Below, one piece after another: positions 38,365-51,428 of a stretch of 64,000 bases of DNA; within the stretch, counting starts at the first letter, position 1, and each line of letters begins with the position of its first letter. A program made the translations under genes and the position numbers. The notes under the pieces are model-generated. The model was given only the letters and a program-made list of their open reading frames with translations. It ran no database searches and had not been told where the DNA came from. The stretch is from Alitta virens (lineage: Eukaryota; Annelida; Polychaeta; Phyllodocida; Nereididae): the NCBI GenBank assembly GCA_932294295.1, contig OW028579.1, forward strand, positions 9,484,370 through 9,548,369, read 5' to 3'.

Positions 38365-40032
38365 GTACCTAACTTACTACATCATCGGCGCGGCCTGTGA
38401 GGCTGGCATCTCACTGCTAATTGCACTTCCTACATTTTTGTGTACTCTTGATAATTTAACTGTGTCACGTCGTTCCCTGACGCTACTATAGAGTATTTCA
38501 CTTCGGTGTTGCGTTGTTGTCGTTTGTTTTCTTGTCAGCATCCTGGCTCTCTGCAACGGCCTTGACCCCGCTACGCACGAGTGCCCCACGTGGCTATCAT
38601 AATGCACGCTTCATCCTCTGCCACTCATTGGCTGTGCTAAGTTGGCCTAACTTACTACTTCATCGGCGCGGCCTGTGAGTCTGGCATCTCACTGCTAAGT
38701 GCACTTCCTACATGGCTGTGTACTCTTGAAAATTTAACTGTGCCACGTCGTTCCCTGACGCTACTATAGACTATTTCACTTCGGTGTTGCTTTGTTGTCG
38801 TTTGTTTTCTTGTCAGCATTCTGGCTCTCTGCAACGGCCTTGACCCCGCTACGCACGAGTGCCCCACGTGGCTATCATAATGCACGCTTCGTTCTCTGTC
38901 TCTCATTGGCTGTGCTAAGTGGACCTAACTTACTACTTCATCGGCGCGGCCTGTGAGTCTGGCATCTCACTGCTAATTGCACTTCCTACATTTTTGTGTA
39001 CTCTTGATAATTTAACTGTGCCACGTCGTTCCCTGACGCTACTATTGACTATTTCACTTCGGTGTTGCATTGTTGTCGTTTGTTTTCTTGTCAGCATCCT
39101 GGCTCTCTGCAACGGCCTTGACCCCGCTACGCACGAGTGCCCCACGTGGCTATCATAATGCACGCTTCATCCTCTGCCTCTCATTGGCTGTGCTAAGTGG
39201 ACCTAACTTACTACATCATCGGCGCGGCCTGTGAGTCTGGCATCTCACTGCTAATTGCACTTCCTACATTTTTGTGTACTCTTGATAATTTAACTGTGCC
39301 ACGTCGTTCCCTGACGCTACTATAGAGTATTTCACTTCGGTGTTGCTTTGTTGTCGTTTGTTTTCTTGTCAGCATCCTGGCTCTCTGCAACGGCCTTGAC
39401 CCCGCTACGCACGAGTGCCCCACGTGGCTATCATAATGCACGCTTCATCCTCTGCCACTCATTGGCTGTGCTAAGTTGGCCTAACTTACTACTTCATCGG
39501 CGCGGCCTGTGAGTCTGGCATCTCACTGCTAAGTGCACTTCCTACATGGCTGTGTACTCTTGATAATTTAACTGTGCCACGTCGTTCCCTGACGCTACTA
39601 TAGACTATTTCACTTCGGTGTTGCTTTGTTGTCGTTTGTTTTCTTGTCAGCATTCTGGCTCTCTGCAACGGCCTTGACCCCGCTACGCACGAGTGCCCCA
39701 CGTGGCTATCATAATGCACGCTTCGTTCTCTGTCTCTCATTGGCTGTGCTAAGTGGACCTAACTTACTACTTCATCGGCGCGGCCTGTGAGTCTGGCATC
39801 TCACTGCTAAGTGCACTTCCTACATGGCTGTGTACTCTTGATAATTTAACTGTGCCACGTCGTTCCCTGACGCTACTTTAGACTATTTCACTTCGGTGTT
39901 GCATTGTTGTCGTTTGTTTTCTTGTCAGCATCCTGGCTCTCTGCAACGGCCTTGACCCCGCTACGCACGAGTGCCCCACGTGGCTATCATAATTCACGCT
40001 TCGTCCCCTGCCTCTCATTGGCTGTGCTAAGT
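38365..40032. repeat. Transition unit (A G H I G J)
   Basis: Monomers 139-144. G monomers with the gttctctgtctc end reappear after being absent from the whole central block. I (monomer 142) starts gtggacc and J (monomer 144) starts ggacctaac with ctacttc, both as in the left flank (monomers 28 and 30) and unlike the central I and J. The H I G J A order therefore matches 7229-8618. Confidence 0.88.
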
Positions 40033-43000
40033 GGACCTAACTTACTACATCATCGGCGCGGCCTGTGAGGCTGGCATCTCACTGCTAATTGCACTTCCTA
40101 CATTTTTGTGTACTCTTGATAATTTAACTGTGTCACGTCGTTCCCTGACGCTACTATAGAGTATTTCACTTCGGTGTTGCGTTGTTGTCGTTTGTTTTCT
40201 TGTCAGCATCCGGGCTCTCTGCAACGGCCTTGACCCCGCTACGCACGAGTGCCCCACGTGGCTATCATAATGCACGCTTCATCCTCTGCCACTCATTGGC
40301 TGTGCTAAGTTGGCCTAACTTACTACTTCATCGGCGCGGCCTGTGAGTCTGGCATCTCACTGCAAAGTGCACTTCCTACATGGCTGTGTACTCTTGATAA
40401 TTTAACTGTGCCACGTCGTTCCCTGACGCTACTATAGACTATTTCACTTCGGTGTTGCATTGTTGTCGTTTGTTTTCTTGTCAGCATCCTGGCTCTCTGC
40501 AAAGGCCTTGACCCCGCTACGCACGAGTGCCCCACGTGGCTATCATAATGCACGCTTCGTTCTCTGTCTCTCATTGGCTGTGCTAAGTGGACCTAACTTA
40601 CTACTTCATCGGCGCGGCCTGTGAGTCTGGCATCTCACTGCTAAGTGCACTTCCTACATGGCTGTGTACTCTTGATAATTTAACTGTGCCACGTCGTTCC
40701 CTGACGCTACTATAGACTATTTCACTTCGGTGTTGCATTGTTGTCGTTTGTTTTCTTGTCAGCATCCTGGCTCTCTGCAAAGGCCTTGACCCCGCTACGC
40801 ACGAGTGCCCCACGTGGCTATCATAATGCACGCTTCGTTCTCTGTCTCTCATTGGCTGTGCTAAGTGGACCTAACTTACTACTTCATCGGCGCGGCCTGT
40901 GAGTCTGGCATCTCACTGCTAAGTGCACTTCCTACATGGCTGTGTACTCTTGATAATTTAACTGTGCCACGTCGTTCCCTGACGCTACTTTAGACTATTT
41001 CACTTCGGTGTTGCTTTGTTGTCGTTTGTTTTCTTGTCAGCATTCTGGCTCTCTGCAACGGCCTTGACCCCGCTACGCACGAGTGCCCCACGTGGCTATC
41101 ATAATGCACGCTTCGTTCTCTGTCTCTCATTGGCTGTGCTAAGTGGACCTAACTTACTACTTCATCGGCGCGGCCTGTGAGTCTGGCATCTCACTGCTAA
41201 GTGCACTTCCTACATGGCTGTGTACTCTTGATAATTTAACTGTGCCACGTCGTTCCCTGACGCTACTTTAGACTATTTCACTTCGGTGTTGCATTGTTGT
41301 CGTTTGTTTTCTTGTCAGCATCCTGGCTCTCTGCAACGGCCTTGACCCCGCTACGCACGAGTGCCCCACGTGGCTATCATAATTCACGCTTCGTCCCCTG
41401 CCTCTCATTGGCTGTGCTAAGTGGACCTAACTTACTACATCATCGGCGCGGCCTGTGAGGCTGGCATCTCACTGCTAATTGCACTTCCTACATTTTTGTG
41501 TACTCTTGATAATTTAACTGTGTCACGTCGTTCCCTGACGCTACTATAGAGTATTTCACTTCGGTGTTGCGTTGTTGTCGTTTGTTTTCTTGTCAGCATC
41601 CGGGCTCTCTGCAACGGCCTTGACCCCGCTACGCACGAGTGCCCCACGTGGCTATCATAATGCACGCTTCATCCTCTGCCACTCATTGGCTGTGCTAAGT
41701 TGGCCTAACTTACTACTTCATCGGCGCGGCCTGTGAGTCTGGCATCTCACTGCAAAGTGCACTTCCTACATGGCTGTGTACTCTTGATAATTTAACTGTG
41801 CCACGTCGTTCCCTGACGCTACTATAGACTATTTCACTTCGGTGTTGCATTGTTGTCGTTTGTTTTCTTGTCAGCATCCTGGCTCTCTGCAAAGGCCTTG
41901 ACCCCGCTACGCACGAGTGCCCCACGTGGCTATCATAATGCACGCTTCGTTCTCTGTCTCTCATTGGCTGTGCTAAGTGGACCTAACTTACTACTTCATC
42001 GGCGCGGCCTGTGAGTCTGGCATCTCACTGCTAAGTGCACTTCCTACATGGCTGTGTACTCTTGATAATTTAACTGTGCCACGTCGTTCCCTGACGCTAC
42101 TATAGACTATTTCACTTCGGTGTTGCATTGTTGTCGTTTGTTTTCTTGTCAGCATCCTGGCTCTCTGCAAAGGCCTTGACCCCGCTACGCACGAGTGCCC
42201 CACGTGGCTATCATAATGCACGCTTCGTTCTCTGTCTCTCATTGGCTGTGCTAAGTGGACCTAACTTACTACTTCATCGGCGCGGCCTGTGAGTCTGGCA
42301 TCTCACTGCTAAGTGCACTTCCTACATGGCTGTGTACTCTTGATAATTTAACTGTGCCACGTCGTTCCCTGACGCTACTTTAGACTATTTCACTTCGGTG
42401 TTGCTTTGTTGTCGTTTGTTTTCTTGTCAGCATTCTGGCTCTCTGCAACGGCCTTGACCCCGCTACGCACGAGTGCCCCACGTGGCTATCATAATGCACG
42501 CTTCGTTCTCTGTCTCTCATTGGCTGTGCTAAGTGGACCTAACTTACTACTTCATCGGCGCGGCCTGTGAGTCTGGCATCTCACTGCTAAGTGCACTTCC
42601 TACATGGCTGTGTACTCTTGATAATTTAACTGTGCCACGTCGTTCCCTGACGCTACTTTAGACTATTTCACTTCGGTGTTGCATTGTTGTCGTTTGTTTT
42701 CTTGTCAGCATCCTGGCTCTCTGCAACGGCCTTGACCCCGCTACGCACGAGTGCCCCACGTGGCTATCATAATTCACGCTTCGTCCCCTGCCTCTCATTG
42801 GCTGTGCTAAGTGGACCTAACTTACTACATCATCGGCGCGGCCTGTGAGGCTGGCATCTCACTGCTAATTGCACTTCCTACATTTTTGTGTACTCTTGAT
42901 AATTTAACTGTGTCACGTCGTTCCCTGACGCTACTATAGAGTATTTCACTTCGGTGTTGCGTTGTTGTCGTTTGTTTTCTTGTCAGCATCCGGGCTCTCT

Positions 43001-43924
43001 GCAACGGCCTTGACCCCGCTACGCACGAGTGCCCCACGTGGCTATCATAATGCACGCTTCATCCTCTGCCACTCATTGGCTGTGCTAAGTTGGCCTAACT
43101 TACTACTTCATCGGCGCGGCCTGTGAGTCTGGCATCTCACTGCAAAGTGCACTTCCTACATGGCTGTGTACTCTTGATAATTTAACTGTGCCACGTCGTT
43201 CCCTGACGCTACTATAGACTATTTCACTTCGGTGTTGCATTGTTGTCGTTTGTTTTCTTGTCAGCATCCTGGCTCTCTGCAAAGGCCTTGACCCCGCTAC
43301 GCACGAGTGCCCCACGTGGCTATCATAATGCACGCTTCGTTCTCTGTCTCTCATTGGCTGTGCTAAGTGGACCTAACTTACTACTTCATCGGCGCGGCCT
43401 GTGAGTCTGGCATCTCACTGCTAAGTGCACTTCCTACATGGCTGTGTACTCTTGATAATTTAACTGTGCCACGTCGTTCCCTGACGCTACTATAGACTAT
43501 TTCACTTCGGTGTTGCATTGTTGTCGTTTGTTTTCTTGTCAGCATCCTGGCTCTCTGCAAAGGCCTTGACCCCGCTACGCACGAGTGCCCCACGTGGCTA
43601 TCATAATGCACGCTTCGTTCTCTGTCTCTCATTGGCTGTGCTAAGTGGACCTAACTTACTACTTCATCGGCGCGGCCTGTGAGTCTGGCATCTCACTGCT
43701 AAGTGCACTTCCTACATGGCTGTATACTCTTGATAATTTAACTGTGCCACGTCGTTCCCTGACGCTACTTTAGACTATTTCACTTCGGTGTTGCATTGTT
43801 GTCGTTTGTTTTCTTGTCAGCATCCTGGCTCTCTGCAACGGCCTTGACCCCGCTACGCACGAGTGCCCCACGTGGCTATCATAATGCACGCTTCATCCTC
43901 TGCCACTCATTGGCTGTGCTAAGT
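40033..43924. repeat. 5-monomer HOR (A M N J' J), two full copies plus a partial
   Basis: Units at 40033-41422 and 41423-42812 (1390 bp each) and a truncated A M N J'' at 42813-43924. By eye the two full copies look identical or nearly so, which makes this the most homogeneous stretch of the right block. M and N differ from B in the gttctctgtctc end and the cgtttg form; N has ctaagtg instead of gcaaagtg. In the third unit, J'' carries gctgtatact and ends like an A monomer (catcctctgccac), so the expected J is missing. Confidence 0.9.
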
Positions 43925-46426
43925 TGGCCTAACTTACTACTTCATCGGCGCGGCCTGTGAGTCTGGCATCTCACTGCAAAGTGCACTTCCTACATGGCTG
44001 TGTACTCTTGATAATTTAACTGTGCCACGTCGTTCCCTGACGCTACTATAGACTATTTCACTTCGGTGTTGCATTGTTGTCGTTTGTTTTCTTGTCAGCA
44101 TCCTGGCTCTCTGCAAAGGCCTTGACCCCACTACGCACGAGTGCCCCACGTGGCTATCATAATGCACGCTTCGTCCTCTGCCTCTCATTGGCTGTGCTAA
44201 GTGTACTCAACTTACTACTTCATCGGCGCGGCCTGTGAGTCTGGCATCTCACTGCTAATTGCACTTCCTACATTTTTGTGTACTCTTGATAATTTAACTG
44301 TGCCACGTCGTTCCCTGACGCTACTATTGACTATTTCACTTCGGTGTTGCATTGTTGTCGTTTGTTTTCTTGTCAGCATCCTGGCACTCTGCAATGGCCT
44401 TGACCCCGCTACGCACGAGTGCCCCACGTGGCTATCATTATGCACGCTTCATCCTCTGCCTCTCATTGGCTGTGCTAAGTGGACCTAACTTACTACATCA
44501 TCGGCGCGGCCTGTGAGTCTGGCATCTCACTGCTAATTGCACTTCCTACATTTTTGTGTACTCTTGATAATTTAACTGTGCCACGTCGTTCCCTGACGCT
44601 ATTATTGACTATTTCACTTCGGTGTTGCATTGTTGTCGTTTGTTTTCTTGTCAGCATCCTGGCACTCTGCAATGGCCTTGACCCCGCTACGCACGAGTGC
44701 CCCACGTGGCTATCATAATGCACGCTTCATCCTCTGCCACTCATTGGCTGTGCTAAGTTGGCCTAACTTACTACTTCATCGGCGCGGCCTGTGAGTCTGG
44801 CATCTCACTGCAAAGTGCACTTCCTACATGGCTGTGTACTCTTGATAATTTAACTGTGCCACGTCGTTCCCTGACGCTACTATAGACTATTTCACTTCGG
44901 TGTTGCATTGTTGTCGTTTGTTTTCTTGTCAGCATCCTGGCTCTCTGCAAAGGCCTTGACCCCGCTACGCACGAGTGCCCCACGTGGCTATCATAATGCA
45001 CGCTTCGTTCTCTGTCTCTCATTGGCTGTGCTAAGTGGACCTAACTTACTACTTCATCGGCGCGGCCTGTGAGTCTGGCATCTCACTGCTAAGTGCACTT
45101 CCTACATGGCTGTGTACTCTTGATAATTTAACTGTGCCACGTCGTTCCCTGACGCTACTATAGACTATTTCACTTCGGTGTTGCATTGTTGTCGTTTGTT
45201 TTCTTGTCAGCATCCTGGCTCTCTGCAAAGGCCTTGACCCCGCTACGCACGAGTGCCCCACGTGGCTATCATAATGCACGCTTCGTTCTCTGTCTCTCAT
45301 TGGCTGTGCTAAGTGGACCTAACTTACTACTTCATCGGCGCGGCCTGTGAGTCTGGCATCTCACTGCTAAGTGCACTTCCTACATGGCTGTGTACTCTTG
45401 ATAATTTAACTGTGCCACGTCGTTCCCTGACGCTACTTTAGACTATTTCACTTCGGTGTTGCATTGTTGTCGTTTGTTTTCTTGTCAGCATCCTGGCTCT
45501 CTGCAACGGCCTTGACCCCGCTACGCACGAGTGCCCCACGTGGCTATCATAATGCACGCTTCATCCTCTGCCACTCATTGGCTGTGCTAAGTTGGCCTAA
45601 CTTACTACTTCATCGGCGCGGCCTGTGAGTCTGGCATCTCACTGCAAAGTGCACTTCCTACATGGCTGTGTACTCTTGATAATTTAACTGTGCCACGTCG
45701 TTCCCTGACGCTACTATAGACTATTTCACTTCGGTGTTGCATTGTTGTCGTTTGTTTTCTTGTCAGCATCCTGGCTCTCTGCAAAGGCCTTGACCCCGCT
45801 ACGCACGAGTGCCCCACGTGGCTATCATAATGCACGCTTCGTCCTCTGCCTCTCATTGGCTGTGCTAAGTGTACTCAACTTACTACTTCATCGGCGCGGC
45901 CTGTGAGTCTGGCATCTCACTGCTAATTGCACTTCCTACATTTTTGTGTACTCTTGATAATTTAACTGTGCCACGTCGTTCCCTGACGCTACTATTGACT
46001 ATTTCACTTCGGTGTTGCATTGTTGTCGTTTGTTTTCTTGTCAGCATCCTGGCACTCTGCAATGGCCTTGACCCCGCTACGCACGAGTGCCCCACGTGGC
46101 TATCATTATGCACGCTTCATCCTCTGCCTCTCATTGGCTGTGCTAAGTGGACCTAACTTACTACATCATCGGCGCGGCCTGTGAGTCTGGCATCTCACTG
46201 CTAATTGCACTTCCTACATTTTTGTGTACTCTTGATAATTTAACTGTGCCACGTCGTTCCCTGACGCTATTATTGACTATTTCACTTCGGTGTTGCATTG
46301 TTGTCGTTTGTTTTCTTGTCAGCATCCTGGCACTCTGCAATGGCCTTGACCCCGCTACGCACGAGTGCCCCACGTGGCTATCATTATGCACGCTTCATCC
46401 TCTGCCTCTCATTGGCTGTGCTAAGT
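43925..46426. repeat. B2 C C' containing units
   Basis: Monomers 159-167: B2 C C' M N J'' (43925-45592), then B2 C C' (45593-46426). C' is a C variant starting ggacctaac with ctacatc and carrying gctattattgac. The first C' (monomer 161) ends like an A monomer (aatgcacg, gccactc), the second (monomer 167) like a C (attatgc), so they recombined differently at their ends. The M N J'' B2 C C' order recurs at 59769-61436. Confidence 0.87.
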
Positions 46427-46982
46427 GGACCTAACTTACTACATCATCGGCGCGGCCTGTGAGTCTGGCATCTCACTGCTAATTGCACTTCCTACATTTT
46501 TGTGTACTCTTGATAATTTAACTGTGCCACGTCGTTCCCTGACGCTACTATAGAGTATTTCACTTCGGTGTTGCTTTGTTGTCGTTTGTTTTCTTGTCAG
46601 CATCCTGGCCCTCTACAGCGGCCTTGACCCCGCTACGCACGAGTGCCCCACGTGGCTATCATAATGCACGCTTCGTCCTCTGCCTCTCATTGGCTGTGCT
46701 AAGTGTACCTAACTTACTAATTCATCGGCGCGGCCTGTGAGTCTGGCATCTCACTGCTAATTGCACTTCCTACATTTTTGTGTACTCTTGATAATTTAAC
46801 TGTGCCACGTCGTTCCCTGACGCTACTATAGAGTATTTCACTTCGGTGTTGCTTTGTTGTCGTTTGTTTTCTTGTCAGCATCCTGGCCCTCTACAGCGGC
46901 CTTGACCCCGCTACGCACAAGTGCCCCACGTGGCTATCATAATGCACGCTTCGTTCTCTGCCTCTCATTGGCTGTGCTAAGT
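46427..46982. repeat. Relic monomer pair (type O, monomers 168-169)
   Basis: Two adjacent monomers carry ccctctacagcgg instead of ctctctgcaacgg, a marker otherwise seen only in the X pair at 6395-6950. They lack the other X changes (the cgttccctgacg region is normal), so they hold a short remnant of the X-type tract. Monomer 169 has private changes ttactaattc and ctacgcacaag; the latter falls in the conserved block. Confidence 0.85.
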
Positions 46983-48372
46983 GTACCTAACTTACTACTT
47001 CATCGGCGCGGCCTGTGAGTCTGGCATCTCACTGCTAATTGCACTTCCTACATTTTTGTGTACTCTTGATAATTTAACTGTGCCACGTCGTTCCCTGACG
47101 CTACTATTGACTATTTCACTTCAGTGTTGCATTGTTGTCGTTTGTTTTCTTGTCAGCATCCTGGCTCTCTGCAACGGCCTTGACCGCGCTACGCACGAGT
47201 GCCCCACGTGGCTATCATAATGCACGCTTCATCCCCTGCCTCTCATTGGCTGTGCTAAGTGGACCTAACTTACTACATCATCGGCGCGGCCTGTGAGTCT
47301 GGCATCTCACTGCTAATTGCACTTCCTACATTTTTGTGTACTCTTGATAATTTAACTGTGCCACGTCGTTCCCTGACGCTACTATAGAGTATTTCACTTC
47401 GGTGTTGCTTTGTTGTCGTTTGTTTTCTTGTCAGCATCCGGGCTCTCTGCAACGGCCTTGACCCCGCTACGCACGAGTGCCCCACGTGGCTATCATAATG
47501 CACGCTTCATCCTCTGCCTCTCATTGGCTGTGCTAAGTGGACCTAACTTACTACTTCATCGGCGCGGCCTGTGAGTCTGGCATCTCACTGCTAATTGCAC
47601 TTCCTACATTTTTGTGTACTCTTGATAATTTAACTGTGCCACGTCGTTCCCTGACGCTACTATTGACTATTTCACTTCGGTGTTGCATTGTTGTCGTTTG
47701 TTTTCTTGTCAGCATCCTGGCTCTCTGCAACGGCCTTGACCCCGCTACGCACGAGTGCCCCACGTGGCTATCATAATGCACGCTTCATCCTCTGCCACTC
47801 ATTGGCTGTGCTAAGTTGGCCTAACTTACTACTTCATCGGCGCGGCCTGTGAGTCTGGCATCTCACTGCTAAGTGCACTTCCTACATGGCTGTGTACTCT
47901 TGATAATTTAACTGTGCCACGTCGTTCCCTGACGCTACTATAGACTATTTCACTTCGGTGTTGCTTTGTTGTCGTTTGTTTTCTTGTCAGCATTCTGGCT
48001 CTCTGCAACGGCCTTGACCCCGCTACGCACGAGTGCCCCACGTGGCTATCATAATGCACGCTTCGTTCTCTGTCTCTCATTGGCTGTGCTAAGTGGACCT
48101 AACTTACTACTTCATCGGCGCGGCCTGTGAGTCTGGCATCTCACTGCTAAGTGCACTTCCTACATGGCTGTATACTCTTGATAATTTAACTGTGCCACGT
48201 CGTTCCCTGACGCTACTTTAGACTATTTCACTTCGGTGTTGCATTGTTGTCGTTTGTTTTCTTGTCAGCATCCTGGCTCTCTGCAACGGCCTTGACCCCG
48301 CTACGCACGAGTGCCCCACGTGGCTATCATAATTCACGCTTCGTCCCCTGCCTCTCATTGGCTGTGCTAAGT
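46983..48372. repeat. Mixed monomers 170-174 (H-like, E/I-like, H, G, J)
   Basis: Irregular segment. Monomer 170 is H-like with a gtgtacc leader and private changes cttcagtg and accgcgct, the latter in the conserved block. Monomer 171 is I-like but has tccggg. H, G, J then follow in a flank-type order. J (monomer 174) has gctgtatact, a marker it shares with the J monomers at 50329, 53109 and 63395. Confidence 0.8.
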
Positions 48373-48926
48373 GGACCTAACTTACTATATCATCGGCGCG
48401 GCCTGTGAGGCTGGCATCTCACTGCTAATTGCACTTCCTACATTTTTGTGTACTCTTGATAATTTAACTGTGTCACGTCGTTCCCTGACGCTACTATAGA
48501 GTATTTCACTTCGGTGTTCGTTGTTGTCGTTTGTTTTCTTGTCAGCATCCTGGCTCTCTGCAACGGCCTTGACCCCGCTACGCACGAGTGCCCCACGTGG
48601 CTATCATAATTCACGCTTCGTCCCCTGCCTCTCATTGGCTGTGCTAAGTGGACCTAACTTACTATATCATCGGCGCGGCCTGTGAGGCTGGCATCTCACT
48701 GCTAATTGCACTTCCTACATTTTTGTGTACTCTTGATAATTTAACTGTGTCACGTCGTTCCCTGACGCTACTATAGAGTATTTCACTTCGGTGTTCGTTG
48801 TTGTCGTTTGTTTTCTTGTCAGCATCCGGGCTCTCTGCAACGGCCTTGACCCCGCTACGCACGAGTGCCCCACGTGGCTATCATAATGCACGCTTCATCC
48901 TCTGCCACTCATTGGCTGTGCTAAGT
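48373..48926. repeat. Two adjacent 277-bp A monomers with the same 1-bp deletion
   Basis: Monomers 175 and 176 both read gtgttcgttg where A has gtgttgcgttg, a loss of one G between 48518/48519 and between 48795/48796. They are the only length variants I found in the array. They are adjacent but not identical: monomer 175 has cctggct and a J/K-type end (aattcacg, gtcccctg), while monomer 176 has ccgggct and a normal A end. Both share the ctatatc start, so one deletion event followed by duplication is more likely than two independent deletions. Confidence 0.93.
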
Positions 48927-51428
48927 TGGCCTAACTTACTACTTCATCGGCGCGGCCTGTGACTCTGGCATCTCACTGCAAAGTGCACTTCCTACATGGC
49001 TGTGTACTCTTGATAATTTAACTGTGCCACGTCGTTCCCTGACGCTACTATAGACTATTTCACTTCGGTGTTGCATTGTTGTCGTTTGTTTTCTTGTCAG
49101 CATCCTGGCTCTCTGCAAAGGCCTTGACCCCGCTACGCACGAGTGCCCCACGTGGCTATCATAATGCACGCTTCGTTCTCTGCCTCTCATTGGCTGTGCT
49201 AAGTGGACCTAACTTACTACATCATCGGCGCGGCCTGTGAGGCTGGCATCTCACTGCTAATTGCACTTCCTACATTTTTGTGTACTCTTGATAATTTAAC
49301 TGTGTCACGTCGTTCCCTGACGCTACTATAGAGTATTTCACTTCGGTGTTGCGTTGTTGTCGTTTGTTTTCTTGTCAGCATCCGGGCTGTCTGCAACGGC
49401 CTTGACCCCGCTAAGCACGAGTGCCCCACGTGGCTATCATAATGCACGCTTCATCCTCTGCCACTCATTGGCTGTGCTAAGTTGGCCTAACTTACTACTT
49501 CATCGGCGCGGCCTGTGAGTCTGGCATCTCACTGCAAAGTGCACTTCCTACATGGCTGTGTACTCTTGATAATTTAACTGTGCCACGTCGTTCCCTGACG
49601 CTACTATAGACTATTTCACTTCGGTGTTGCATTGTTGTCGTTTGTTTTCTTGTCAGCATCCTGGCTCTCTGCAAAGGCCTTGACCCCGCTACGCACGAGT
49701 GCCCCACGTGGCTATCATAATGCACGCTTCGTCCTCTGCCTCTCATTGGCTGTGCTAAGTGTACTCAACTTACTACTTCATCGGCGCGGCCTGTGAGTCT
49801 GGCATCTCACTGCTAATTGCACTTCCTACATTTTTGTGTACTCTTGATAATTTAACTGTGCCACGTCGTTCCCTGACGCTACTATTGACTATTTCACTTC
49901 GGTGTTGCATTGTTGTCGTTTGTTTTCTTGTCAGCATCCTGGCTCTCTGCAACGGCCTTGACCCCGCTACGCACGAGTGCCCCACGTGGCTATCATAATG
50001 CACGCTTCATCCTCTGCCTCTCATTGGCTGTGCTAAGTGGACCTAACTTACTACATCATCGGCGCGGCCTGTGAGTCTGGCATCTCACTGCTAAGTGCAC
50101 TTCCTACATGGCTGTGTACTCTTGATAATTTAACTGTGCCACGTCGTTCCCTGACGCTACTATAGACTATTTCACTTCGGTGTTGCTTTGTTGTCGTTTG
50201 TTTTCTTGTCAGCATTCTGGCTCTCTGCAACGGCCTTGACCCCGCTACGCACGAGTGCCCCACGTGGCTATCATAATGCACGCTTCGTTCTCTGTCTCTC
50301 ATTGGCTGTGCTAAGTGGACCTAACTTACTACTTCATCGGCGCGGCCTGTGAGTCTGGCATCTCACTGCTAAGTGCACTTCCTACATGGCTGTATACTCT
50401 TGATAATTTAACTGTGCCACGTCGTTCCCTGACGCTACTTTAGACTATTTCACTTCGGTGTTGCATTGTTGTCGTTTGTTTTCTTGTCAGCATCCTGGCT
50501 CTCTGCAACGGCCTTGACCCCGCTACGCACGAGTGCCCCACGTGGCTATCATAATTCACGCTTCGTCCCCTGCCTCTCATTGGCTGTGCTAAGTGGACCT
50601 AACTTACTACATCATCGGCGCGGCCTGTGAGGCTGGCATCTCACTGCTAATTGCACTTCCTACATTTTTGTGTACTCTTGATAATTTAACTGTGTCACGT
50701 CGTTCCCTGACGCTACTATAGAGTATTTCACTTCGGTGTTGCGTTGTTGTCGTTTGTTTTCTTGTCAGCATCCTGGCTCTCTGCAACGGCCTTGACCCCG
50801 CTACGCACGAGTGCCCCACGTGGCTATCATAATGCACGCTTCATCCTCTGCCACTCATTGGCTGTGCTAAGTTGGCCTAACTTACTACTTCATCGGCGCG
50901 GCCTGTGAGTCTGGCATCTCACTGCAAAGTGCACTTCCTACATGGCTGTGTACTCTTGATAATTTAACTGTGCCACGTCGTTCCATGACGCTACTATAGA
51001 CTATTTCACTTCGGTGTTGCATTGTTGTCGTTTGTTTTCTTGTCAGCATCCTGGCTTTCTGCAAAGGCCTTGACCCCGCTACGCACGAGTGCCCCACGTG
51101 GCTATCATAATGCACGCTTCGTTCTCTGTCTCTCATTGGCTGTGCTAAGTGGACCTAACTTACTACTTCATCGGCGCGGCCTGTGAGTCTGGCATCTCAC
51201 TGCTAAGTGCACTTCCTACATGGCTGTGTACTCTTGATAATTTAACTGTGCCACGTCGTTCCCTGACGCTACTTTAGACTATTTCACTTCGGTGTTGCAT
51301 TGTTGTCGTTTGTTTTCTTGTCAGCATCCTGGCTCTCTGCAACGGCCTTGACCCCGCTACGCACGAGTGCCCCACGTGGCTATCATAATTCACGCTTCGT
51401 CCCCTGCCTCTCATTGGCTGTGCTAAGT
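48650..51428. repeat. 10-monomer HOR, copy 1 (A M A* B2 H' G J A M J)
   Basis: Monomers 176-185. A* (monomer 178) has gctgtctgc and ctaagcac, M (monomer 177) has gactctggc, G (monomer 181) starts with ctacatc, J (monomer 182) has gctgtatact, and the second M (monomer 184) has ttccatgacg. All these markers recur at +2780 bp. Copy-specific features are the 1-bp deletion in monomer 176 and ggctttctgc in monomer 184. Confidence 0.9.
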
